The translations under genes and the position numbers were made by a program. Below, piece by piece: positions 47,761 through 56,484 of a stretch of 64,000 nt of DNA. The notes under the pieces were generated by a model. The model worked only from the letters and a program-made list of their open reading frames with translations, was not told the origin of the DNA and ran no database searches. Numbering within the stretch: the first letter of the stretch is position 1; each line of letters begins with the position of its first letter. The stretch is from Aquarana catesbeiana (Eukaryota; Chordata; Amphibia; Anura; Ranidae), in assembly GCF_042186555.1 (NCBI RefSeq), contig NC_133327.1, forward strand, positions 325,078,746-325,142,745. Reading direction: 5' to 3'.

Positions 47761-48764
47761 CAAAAAAAAGGTGGGCCATGAGTGATTTGGACGCACTGTT
47801 GTCCCAGCTCCAAGCCGAGACTTAGGCCAGAGGCGCTGGCTGGCTCCAGTCTACTGTTTTCGATTTATTACATGAGCCCAGTCAGGCCTCTCCTTCTCCA
47901 GCTACTGACCCCTCTCATGGTCGCACACGTGCTAGGAGGTCCAGGCCTCCTGAGTGTTTCAGCCCTGAGGCAACTTCTGGCATCCACAGGGAGCCCTTCT
48001 AAGGACCCTCTGACTTCACTGGCCAAGCTGAAGCCTGCTTCGCACAGCGTGAGAGTCAGTCAGGAGGAATCCCCATCCACAGCGGACCCGGGGTGCGGGC
48101 TCTACATCTGAGGCCATCCCTCCTCTGCTTACCATGTGGCCTGGGCGGCTGGCTCTGCTGGCTCTCCGCCTGTTAAGAGGGCGGCTTGGCATGAGAGAGA
48201 CTACTCGGCTGATGCTGGCCTGGTTCCCAGAGCGGCCAGGGCCCCCAGTTCCGGAGGGTGTGGATGACAAAGGATGCCTGGAGGTGTCCCGGCATGGTGG
48301 TGATCAAGGTGGGGATGATGGGAACCGTTCGGCGGCTTGGCGGGATTCCCCTGCCCTGCACAGAGCTCAGCATGGCTGCCAGAGGATACAAGCCCAGGTC
48401 TCCGGTCCGACGCGGTGAGATGACGTCAGCAGCGTGGACCTGCCGGGATATGTGGGGCCGGATCCGTCCTGCCCGCTCGTGTGGATCGCGGGGGGGGGGG
48501 GGCGTCTGCCAGGAGGACACAGGAATGCTTGTCAGAAGGGGAAATCAGCGGCTCAGAGGAGGGAGAGATTCCAGAGGCAACACAGGGAACTGGACGTGCG
48601 GCTGGATGTCTTGAAGGGCAGCAGGAGCCAGGTACAACCAGACTGTTGTAACTGTCTTGTCTCCTTCTAGTTCTGCTGCCTCTCACTTGGGGAGCTCCAA
48701 GGGTGGCGTAGGGGGCTCTGGGGGTCTCGAGGCACAAGGGGGTGGCTGCACAGTCCCACATGTT
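47761..48764 (+). other. GC-rich stretch before the DIRS pol remnant
   Basis: Starting at 47779, ATGAGTGATTTGGACGCACT could begin a retroelement first frame (MSDLDALLSQLQAE then stop), but I cannot match it. The rest is GC-rich with many broken frames and a G run at 48489-48502. It may be the 5' part of the DIRS-like element; its position is the only argument. Confidence 0.35.
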
Positions 48765-50035
48765 TTTGAGTTTTTGGTGTCCCCTTGGCCGCAGACAAGA
48801 CCGAGGGCCCGACCACAGAGTTGTTTTTTTTGGGTATTGTCATCGATACCGTGGCTATGGAGTGCCGTTTGGCTTTAGATAAGCTTGTTAATCTGAAGGG
48901 GGCGGTCTCCACAGCTTTGCAGAGCAAGAAAATTCAGCTTAGGGATCTGCAATCTCTTTTGGGCAAGTTGAATTTTGCTTGCCGCATTATGTCCATGGGC
49001 CTGAGTTTTCTGCAGACGACGTCAGGGCTCCAAATCATTATGTGAGATTGGTGTGGGAACATTGAGAGGACTTGCAAGTGTGGGATTCCTTTCTGGCATC
49101 TTACAATGGTCTAACTCTTTGGCTGGAGCAAGCCATTGCTAATTTTGATATGGAACTGTTTACTGATGCGGCAGGTTTGGCTGGTTATGGCGCATATTGT
49201 CAGGGTCAGTGGAGTGCCGGGTGTTGGCCAGCAGAATGGCAAGAGGTGGGTCTGGTGTGGAATTTGGCTGCCTTGGAATAGTTTCCCTGTCACGAGAGCC
49301 ACGTACCTGAGGTGAGACCGAAGTAGTGGGGAGGCCTCCCTTGCACCTCAAGTCCTTGAAGCCTCTGGAGATGGAGACAGAGACTTGATGGACCCCAAGT
49401 GGCAGGGGTGCCAGGGGTGTGGAGCACCGTGCAAGCCTTAGTTCGAGATCTGAGCCGAGGTCCAGTCCAGATTGGCAATGATGTATAAAAGGGTTAATCA
49501 GTAGAAGAATGGTCGAGATCCAAGCCGGGGGTGGGTTCCAATCTGGCAGCTGAGTACAAAAGGGGCAAAGAAGTAGAATGGTCAAGTTACAAATCCGAGG
49601 TCAATGGCAAGTAGCAAACAAGAGTAGTCAAATAGGTTTCCAGGTCACAACAAGTTCAGACAGATCACACACTAGCACAGGAACAAGGGGGGACTGAAGA
49701 TAATCCAGCAATTTGGCAGTGTCTGGGCTGGGCTTATATAGGGAAGTTTGAGGTCACTTCCTGTGCGCCTCCTGGGCATTTTCCCGCCTTTTTCCATCAG
49801 GTCTTCTGCGCAGGTGCGGGTTGAAGCAGTGAGGTGTCTTTGGCGTATGCTCAGTTGGCTCAGATTTCCTCTTGCGGCAACGCGCCATTGGTGCATGGGT
49901 AGCCCTGTACTCTTACATTCCCATTGTGTTGTCTGTGGAGCCGTGGGGTAAGGAATTTAGTAATAGACGTGTTAGGTTTCATTGTGATTATTCGGGGGTG
50001 CTGCAGGCCATTAATAGCGTTACGGCTACATAACA
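48765..50035 (+). pseudogene. DIRS-like reverse transcriptase/RNase H remnant, split by a solo LTR
   Basis: After a stop at 48767 the frame reads VFGVPLAADKTEGPTTE, LFFLGIVIDTVAMECRLALD, LQSLLGKLNFACRIMSMG; then from about 49072 VWDSFLASYNGLTLWLEQA and MELFTDAAGLAGYGAYCQGQ with WPAEW. These are the end of the reverse transcriptase and the start of RNase H as arranged in vertebrate DIRS elements. The frame reaches FPV at 49283, is broken by the LTR at 49288-49917, and resumes as IVLSVEPWGKEFSNRRVRFH and CDYSGVLQAINSVTAT. The catalytic YxDD part, tyrosine recombinase and terminal repeats are not seen. Stops and a shift near 49045 make it inactive. Confidence 0.8.
49288..49917 (+). mobile_element. 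Solo LTR, 630 bp, TTCCC duplication
   Basis: Starts TGTCACGAGAGCCACG, ends GTACTCTTACA, flanked by TTCCC at 49283-49287 and 49918-49922. GGGCTTATATAGGG near 49728 is a good TATA box. It is related to the LTR at 41553. It interrupts the DIRS RNase H region, so it is the younger of the two. Confidence 0.9.
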
Positions 50036-50040
50036 TGCTC

Positions 50041-50410
50041 CTCAACCCTGCACTCTATACATAGTGCACTCTTGAGCCTTGTACTTCTAATGTAGTGCAA
50101 ACCCGAATCCTGCATTCTATATGTAGAACACTCCTGAACCCTGCACTCTGTGCACTCCAGAACCCAGCACTCTGTGCATAAAGCACGTGTGAACTCTGCA
50201 CACTGTACATAGCACACTCCTGAACCCTGTACTCTGCACCTAGCATACTCCAGAACCCTGCACATAGCTCACTTCTGAACCCCGCACTCTGTACATAGTG
50301 CACTCTTGAATCCTGTACTCTGTACATAGTGCACTCCTGAACCCTGCACTCTGTAGGTAATGCACTTCTGATCCCTGCACTCTGTATGTAGCCCATTTCT
50401 GACCAATGTA
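50041..50410 (+). repeat. Minisatellite, about 31-33-bp unit
   Basis: About 11 diverged units of CTGAACCCTGCACTCTGTAC followed by ATAGTGCACTC. The open frames through it on the minus strand (TECRVQEC repeats) are products of the repeat. Confidence 0.9.
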
Positions 50411-50439
50411 TGTAGCTTGACCAACTACTGGAGGACTTC

Positions 50440-51135
50440 ACAATGATCCCACATATTTTTAAGCTACATGGTTATAACCTCATGTGCAGCTTCAGGAGTT
50501 CACAGAGACACTAAGGTTGGCAAGAATATGCTGCTCAATTACATTAGGTAAGCCTGGCAAGTTTGACAAATTTTCTCAATTTCTCTGCAAGAATTCCCAG
50601 GCCTCCTCTCCTTGAGAGTGAGAGTGGGAGAAGGTTTCTACTAATCCTACTTTTTTAATATGAGTGTCAAGATCTTCTGGAATTTTCTGATCTACTGTCA
50701 ACACCTCTATTTCTATCCAGTGTTTAATTAGGTTAATATGATAGTTTTGGTAGAGCTTTCCCTTTTGTGGGCTGGTAGACCTTTATAGTTTTTATTGTAT
50801 TTTGAAAAATGTATTACAGGTATTCATATAATTTCATATAATTTACACAGCACTTTACATTTATATTGTATATTTGAAACAACGTCCACCTCTGGATATC
50901 TAATAGCATAGTCAAAGACCACTAAAATGTATTGGTGTCCCCTATGTGTTTGAAGGGTACCTTGATATTTGAAAGCAGTACCAGCAGACTCCAAAAATAT
51001 CATGTTGGAGCAGTTACTTGAACAGGTTGGGCGGGACTCATAAAAGTCCTTGATTTCCTGGTATACTCCATGCCAAAAAAGCAGCTGCAAAACCCATTGC
51101 TGAGTTTTAGCCACTCAAAGATGACTCACAAACCT
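50440..51135 (-). pseudogene. Gypsy-like pol remnant: integrase to start of the next RT-like block
   Basis: On the minus strand the order is VAKTQQWVLQLLFWHGVYQE (zinc-binding region; the first Cys of the CxxC pair has become Ser), then RGHQYILVVFDYAIRYPEVD, both typical of Gypsy integrases. The block that should hold the first catalytic Asp (MDxVGPL) reads FKYQGTL, so that residue is lost. The rest of the catalytic core is deleted. After 50820 come YQKHYHINLIKHWIEIE (the YHVNLLKxW block) and LPNVIEQHILA, in broken frames. It is a heavily decayed internal piece without its own LTRs. Confidence 0.75.
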
Positions 51136-51412
51136 AAAAGGCTGAGGTACAGCTAGTTGTTCAACAACAACAATGGTAAAAACATACAGCTGAGAAATAG
51201 TTAGAGGGGGGGCCTCTTTCTAACAGAGTGTACCCTGAACACCTTCATTCACTCTGGTCCTCACGGGACCCCCTCTTTGTGCCATGACTCTCACCCCTGC
51301 CCCAACCTCTCACAAGGTAGAAATGAAATTGGCACTGTGGAGCACTCCTCTAACCTTGACTATGGGTACTGTAGCTGTGGCTGGTTTCTGCATCCTCTGT
51401 GGCTGGCAAGCT

Positions 51413-51665
51413 CTCGCATCCTCTGTGGGTGGCTGGCTGGCTCCCTGGTGTGGGTGAGTCACCGTGGGTGGCTGGCACCCTGGCCCTGCTGTGGGTGGGT
51501 CACCGTGGGTGGCTGGCTGGCACCCTGGCCCTGCTGTGGGTGGGCAACCATGAGTGGCTGGCTGACACCCTGGCCCTGCTGTGGGTGGGTCACTGTGGGT
51601 GGTTGGCTGGCATCCTGGCCCTGCTGTGGGTGGCTCGTACCCTGGCCCTGCTGTGGCTGGCTGGT
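51413..51665. repeat. Minisatellite, 45-bp unit
   Basis: About five and a half copies of CACCCTGGCCCTGCTGTGGG then TGGGTCACCGTGGGTGGCTG and GCTGG. The overlapping open frames on both strands follow from the 45-bp (15-codon) period. Confidence 0.92.
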
Positions 51666-51867
51666 ATGTCCTCTTCCGCCGTTCTGGACACTGTTTGCCA
51701 AGGTGAGGGAGGGTCTTGGAGGCAGGCGGCGGCCTTTGCCCGATCCTGGACAGTAGAACTAGAAGGTTTGCAGTAGGCATGGAGGTGCGCGGTACAACAC
51801 ATAATGATGTTGCGTGCGTGTGTGCAGGTCCTCTCTGTGTCCATTTGAGAGTCTATGTTGGAAAGAG

Positions 51868-52385
51868 CCCCATCAGTGCCCATCAATGCAGCCTCATCAG
51901 TGCCCATCAATGCAGCCTCACCAGTGCCCATCAATGCAGCCTCAACTGTGCCCATCAATGCAGCCTCACCAGTGCCCCTCAATGCAGTCTCTGCAGTGCC
52001 CCTCAATGCAGCCTCACCAGTGCCCATGAATGTAGCCTCACCACCAGTGCCCATAATTGCAGCCTCACCACCAGTGCCCATGAATGCAGCCTCACCACCA
52101 ATGCCCATGAATGCAGCCTCACCACCAGTGCCCATAATGTAGCCTCACCAGTGCCCATAATGAAGCCTCACCACCAGTGCCCACAAATGCAGCCTCACCA
52201 CCTGTGCCCATAATGCAGCCTCACCACCAATGCCCACGAATGCAGCCTCACCACCAGTGCCCATGAATGCAGCCTCACCACCTGTGCCCATGAATGCAGC
52301 CTCACCACCAGTGCCCATAAATGCAGCATCACCAGTGCCCATATTGCAGCCTCACCACCTCTGCAGATGAATGCAGCCTCACCAC
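51868..52385 (+). repeat. 22-26-bp minisatellite, left part
   Basis: About 21 units. The first are CAGTGCCCATCAATGCAGCC plus TCAC (24 bp), later ones CACCAGTGCCCATGAATGCA plus GCCTCA (26 bp). It is interrupted at 52386 and resumes at 54635. The core unit is the same as in 23640-24142. Confidence 0.92.
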
Positions 52386-53018
52386 TAGGGATGGGCCAAA
52401 TGACCCCCAGTTCAGTTCGCACCAGAATTTTCGAACATCGCAAACGTTCGGAACTGAATAACGAACCCCATTGAAGTCTATGGGACCCGAACATGAAAAA
52501 GCAAAGCACCAATTTTGAAGGCGTATATGCAATTCATTGGGCATACAATGGTTATGGGGGTCCAGGTACTGCCCTGGAGGACATGTATCAATTAAGAAAA
52601 AGTTTGCAAAAAAAATGTAATTTGTAAATGAGCTGCGATTTATTGATGCTTAAAGTGAAAGCATAACAATGAAAAATTTAAATATTGTGCCTGGGGAGTC
52701 TACTTAGTCTACCTGTAAAGAGGCACAAAAGGTACTGTGTATAGATACTGCTGCTTTTCCCTGCAAGCTTTCTTTATTTTGTAAGAAACGGCTTGCAGAG
52801 CCAGTCTGTATGAGGAGGCTGTAGTGCATTGGGAACAAGATTAGAGATTTTTTGGAAACATTCTGGTGTCTCTTCCACAGACTTTGGATAGAAGTAACAG
52901 GTGCAGAAAAATTGGTCTTTGGGTGTCGGTGGTGCCTTCACACCGTAACCTTATAGAGGTACTCTTGTTGAAAGCAAGAATTGGCCTTGCTGTCAAAAAT
53001 TAAAATGATATGCACCTG

Positions 53019-53800
53019 TCAAACAGGTGCGGAAAAATTGGTCTTTCTCTGGGTTTTAATTGTGCCCATGAAATCTACACCAAAAAAATTCTTCCAGATG
53101 AAATCAACACCCACAATGCTAGGCAGCCTAGAAGTCCTGTAGAGATTCCACATCCTAAAAACATCATCCCTGTCAGTGGAGGCTGCTGAGAGGTCATGAG
53201 GTATAGCGGGGGCAGACTGAGGTGAGTAAAGAGGAGGAACAGATTTGCGCCCCTTTTGTGTGGCTTTCAGGTGCTCTTGCCAATGGGCTGAGTGGCGGGA
53301 GGTTAAATGCCTTGTCACGCATGTGGTACCCAAATGGCTGGTGTTTTTGCAACGCTTGATGTGCTTGAGACAAAGTTTGCAAATTGAAAAAGTACGATCA
53401 GCTGCACATGTGCTAAAAAAGGCCCAGACAGCTGAGCTGTGGGAAGTGGGCTGGGAGATAACAGCTTCACAATGTGATGGAATAGGGTGGCTGCTCTCTA
53501 CTCTTCCATGATGGCTGCCTCATTGGGGTTGTGCCTCACCCTCACTTTCCTCCTCTGCTCTATCTGGCACCCAAGTCGCATCAGTGACCTCCTCATCATC
53601 ATCATCTCCTCCATTCTCATTACCACTGGAGACAACTTGGAAATACGCTGCGGCTGGAGGAACATGACTGCTAATTTGTGTACCAGTGTTCTCCCCTCTC
53701 TGTAGGCTCATGTTCCTGCCTTTCTCAACCGCAGAACCAACATCTGAATCAAGTAATGGCTGTGCTTTGTCAAGGAGCAAGTGGCTGATGCTGTGTTCAC
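53019..53800 (-). pseudogene. BED-type zinc finger reading frame, N-terminus of a hAT-like transposase
   Basis: One minus-strand frame runs from about 53800 to 53019 with a single in-frame stop (53520-53522). Before the stop lies an acidic stretch (GDDDDEEVTDATWVPDRAEE). After it comes SAVWAFFSTCAADRTFSICK followed by LCLKHIKRCKNTSHL, then TRHLTSRHSAHW. VWxFF, CxxC, KNTSxL and HLxxxH are the signature of BED fingers at the N-terminus of hAT transposases. Beyond about 53200 the similarity fades and no catalytic domain is found. The frame begins after a TAG shortly upstream of 53800, so the true start may be in an earlier exon. Confidence 0.65.
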
Positions 53801-53984
53801 ATAACTCAGCTGACTAGCTGATTAACACAATGTAATATACATGTGGAAATGTGTACGTGGATGCACTTTAATCAATGGAAAGTGGTGTTTAATGCACTTT
53901 AACTTGTGAACTCACTACTACACAGACACACTCCACTGATACACTATATTATACTGCAGTAAAACTGCACTATTGCACTGCAAT

Positions 53985-54632
53985 ATACTGTGTCAAATGT
54001 GCACTAAAGCACAGAAATGTACCGCGTTAAACGGAAGGTAGCGCACTGCAATATACAGCAGTAACGCACTGAACTGTACTGTGTTAAACGGCACATAACA
54101 CACTGAAATATAGGGCGTTACACTTGTGGGAAAAAACTGAACTATACTGCGTTAAATGGAAGGTAACGCACTGCAATATATGGCATTAAACTTGCAGTAA
54201 CGAACTGAACTATACTGTGTTAAACGGAAAATAACGCACTGAAATAGACTGCGTTAAGCGCGCACTAACATACAGAAATGTACTGCATTAAACGATACGT
54301 AACACACTGAAATATATGGCGTTAAACTTGCAGTAACGTACTGAACTGTACTTCGTTAAACGGCACATAACGCACTGAAATATATAGCGTTACACTTGCA
54401 GGAATGCACTGAACTATACTGTGTTAAACGGAAGATAACGCACTGAAATATACGGCGTTAAACTTGCAGTAACGCACTGAATTGTACACCATTAAACTTG
54501 CAGTAACGCACTGAAATATACTGCGTTAAGTGCGCACTAAGACACAGAAATGTACTGCGTTAAATGGCACGTAACACACTGAAATATATAGCGTTAAACG
54601 GCAGTAACACACTGAACTGTACTGTGTTAACC
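53985..54632. repeat. 34-bp minisatellite
   Basis: About 19 units of AACGCACTGAAATATACGGC followed by GTTAAACTTGCAGT; two forms alternate, ending in CTTGCAGT or CGGAAGAT/CGGCACGT. Located at the right end of the insertion 52386-54634. Confidence 0.93.
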
Positions 54633-54634
54633 CC

Positions 54635-55165
54635 AGCTTCACCACCAGTGCCCATAATGCAGCCTCACCACTAGTGCCCATAATGCAGTTTCACCACCAG
54701 TGCCCATAATGCAGCCTCACCACCCGTGCCCATGAATGTAGCCTCACCACCTGTGCCCATGAATGCAGCCTCACCACCTGTGTCCATAATGCAGCCTCAC
54801 CACCAGTGCCCACAATGCAGCCTCACCACCTGTGCCCATGAATGCAGCCTCACCACCAGTGCCCATAATGCAGCCTCACCACCTGTGCCCATAATGCAGC
54901 CTCACCACCTGTACCCATAATGCAGCCTTACCACCAGTGCCCATAATGCAGCCTTACCACCAGTGCCCATAATGCAGCCTCACCACCTGTTCCCATGAAT
55001 TCAGCCTCACCACCAGTGCCCATAATACAGCCTCACCACCTGTTCCCATGAATTCAGCCTCATCACCAGTGCCCATAATACAGCCTCACCATCAGTGCCC
55101 ATAATGCATCCTCACCACCTGTACCCATAATGCAGCCTTACCACCAGTGCCCCTCAATGCAGCCT
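54635..55165 (+). repeat. 22-26-bp minisatellite, right part
   Basis: Continuation of the array at 51868-52385: about 21 units of CACCAGTGCCCATAATGCAG plus CCTCAC. It ends in CCCCTCAATGCAGCCTGATC, the same variant as at the left edge of the whole array. Confidence 0.92.
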
Positions 55166-55509
55166 GATCAGTGCATGGTGGTTAGAGAGGAGAGCCGCCA
55201 GATCACACAGATCTCCTGCTGTTACACCTGGCGGCTGCTGTCATTCGATGTCCCGCCTGATAGACGTCACACGTCCCCCAGCATTGGTGTGACATCTGTC
55301 AAAGGAGCCAGGAGGAGTTTCATCGAATGACAGTGGTCGGATCCCTGCTCTGTGTGATCCAGCGGCGCTCATCCTCCCCCCTTACCCTCTGAGGCAGCGT
55401 TGGGGCCCGAAAAGATGGTCGCTGGGGGCCGCAGGAGCCGAGAGTTTCAGCAGGTGGTGCTGCAGTGACCTCAGACCACAGCCGAACTGAGCCGGTCAGT
55501 CCGCCCCTG
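55166..55509. mobile_element. Right end of a hAT-like element with foldback
   Basis: Ends GGTCAGTCCGCCCCTG, the complement of CAGGGGCGGACTGACC, a recurrent vertebrate hAT-like terminus. At 55194-55370 a foldback pairs CCGCCAGATCACACAG with TGTGTGATCCAGCGG and GTCATTCGATG with CATCGAATGAC. With the minisatellite to its left, the unit has the same plan as 23463-24531. No left terminus was found. Confidence 0.6.
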
Positions 55510-56080
55510 GAAGAAGGTGGTCAGATGAGACCAAAATTGAACTTTTTGGCCTAAAAGCAAAACACTATGTGTGACAGTAAACTAAAACTGCAAATTACCC
55601 TGAACACACCATCCCCACCGTGAAACATGGCGGTGGCAGCATCATGGGGATGCTTTTCTTCAGCAGGGACAGGGAAGCTGGTCAGAGTTGATGGGAAGAT
55701 GGATGGAGCCAAATACAGGGCAATCTTAAAAGAAAACTTGTTAGAGTCTGTAAAAGACTTGAGACTGGGGTGAAGGTTCACCTTCCAGCAGGACAACGAC
55801 CCTAAACATACAGCCAAAGCTACAATGGAATGGCTTAGATTGAAGCATATTCATGTGTTAGAATGGCCCAGTCAAAGTCCAGACCTAAATTCAATTCAGA
55901 ATCTGTGACAAGACTTGAAAATTGCTGTTCACAGATGCTCTTCATCTAATCTGCCAGAGCGTAAGCTATTTTGCAAAGAAGAATGAGCAACAATTTCACT
56001 CTCTGGCAAAGCTGATAGCGACATACCCAAAAAGACTTGCAGCTGTAATTGCAGCAAAATGTGGTGACTCAGGGGGGCTG
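55510..56080 (+). pseudogene. Tc1 transposase catalytic domain, decayed
   Basis: Readable blocks are WSDETKIELFGLKAKHY (first Asp), TVKHGGGSIMGMLF-like text, FQQDNDPKHTAKATMEWL (second Asp) and VLEWPSQSPDLNSIQNL. In the last block the catalytic Glu of the usual IENLW is Gln and the next Trp codon is a stop. The N-terminal DNA-binding half is gone. Further stops follow. Confidence 0.88.
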
Positions 56081-56284
56081 AATACAAATGGACACCACAC
56101 TTTTCAGATATTTATTTGTAAAAAATTTTGAAAACCATTAATCATTTTCCTTTCACTTCACAATTATGTGCCAATTTGTGTTGGTCTATCACATAAAATC
56201 CCCAAAAAATAAATTCACGTCTTTGGTTGTAACATGACAAAATGTGGAACATTTCAAGGGGTATGAATACTTTTTCAAGGCACT
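55510..56284 (+). mobile_element. Tc1/mariner element, 5'-truncated
   Basis: Begins inside the transposase and ends with the inverted repeat ACATGACAAAATGTGGAACA, TTTCAAGGGGTATGAATAC and TTTTTCAAGGCACT, then TA. This end differs from the 32427 family, so it is a separate Tc1 lineage. The terminus is only 50 bp from the malic enzyme exon donor site. Confidence 0.9.
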
Positions 56285-56334
56285 TATAACTGTATATTTT
56301 ACAAAAAAATTACTGAAATGCTGGTTCGCAATAC

Positions 56335-56484
56335 CTTGGTCTTCGGAATGCTAATCCATACTGTTGACAAGCCAAGCCCACGGTGGGAGTATAAACAATA
56401 GGCATGAATCTCTCAATATCAGATGTCAAAACTTTGTAAAACAGCTTTTCATTCCGATCTTGCAATCCCATCAGCAAAATATAC
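56335..56484 (-). CDS. ME3: Internal exon of NADP-dependent malic enzyme (upstream exon of the pair)
   Basis: Malic enzyme oxidatively decarboxylates malate to pyruvate and CO2 with NAD(P). On the minus strand the frame opens as YILLMGLQDRNEKLF and ends in GLAFRRP plus two bases (AG) of a split Arg codon: 49 full codons, no stop. Visible motifs are QDRNEKLFY, whose Arg matches the fumarate-site Arg91 of human ME2, and MPIVYTPTVGLAC, holding the catalytic tyrosine (ME2 Tyr112). The exon begins after a T-rich tract ending in TGCAG and ends AAG|GTATTG, so both splice sites are canonical. The first base G completes a codon from an exon outside the window. FRRPR and YGL resemble ME3; CQQY and TSDIE resemble ME1. 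Membership of the malic enzyme family is near certain; the paralogue is my best judgement. A Tc1 remnant ends about 50 bp beyond the donor site. The overlapping longer open frame on this strand is in another phase and is not the protein. Confidence 0.95.

Larger units (their letters stand above)
52386..54634. mobile_element. Insertion in the minisatellite: hAT-like element with TAGGGATGGGC end
   Basis: Starts TAGGGATGGGCCAAATGACC, a terminus I know from frog hAT-like repeats, followed by the typical TTCGGAACTGAA and GAAGTCTATGGGACCCGAAC. It contains a BED-finger-like frame on the minus strand and a 34-bp minisatellite, and ends where CAGCTTCACCACCAGTGCCC resumes the host array. No inverted copy of the left end is found at the right, so the right end may be lost. 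A duplication cannot be scored inside a tandem repeat. Confidence 0.65.
1934..56334 (-). other. ME3: Intron of the malic enzyme gene, 54,401 bp
   Basis: Delimited by GT on the minus strand at 56333-56334 and AG at 1934-1935. Phase is 2, and the split Arg codon is consistent on both sides. I saw no further malic enzyme exon inside; the two flanking protein blocks are contiguous in known family members, so none is expected. The interior consists of the repeats annotated below and unassigned AT-rich sequence. An alternative exon or a nested non-coding gene cannot be excluded by eye. Confidence 0.85.

Noticed and set aside
48134..48927. Several overlapping open frames in the GC-rich region before the DIRS remnant
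   Set aside because: Frames on both strands are open because of GC richness; no shared motif. Only the DIRS block from 48770 is supported.
50055..50441. 128-codon frame with TECRVQEC repeats, minus strand
   Set aside because: Translation of the 31-33-bp minisatellite, not a cysteine-rich protein.
51277..52213. Long open frames on both strands with Trp/Leu, Pro/Gly and Ala/Pro/Asn repeats
   Set aside because: They are produced by the 45-bp and 22-26-bp minisatellites, whose periods keep frames open; no start context or domain.
53520..53780. Acidic 86-codon frame as a host gene exon
   Set aside because: It shares phase with the BED-finger frame inside a transposon and has no splice borders of its own that I can defend.
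53985..54632. Regular 34-bp repeats resembling a CRISPR array
   Set aside because: Units are contiguous with no unique spacers and lie in vertebrate intron DNA.
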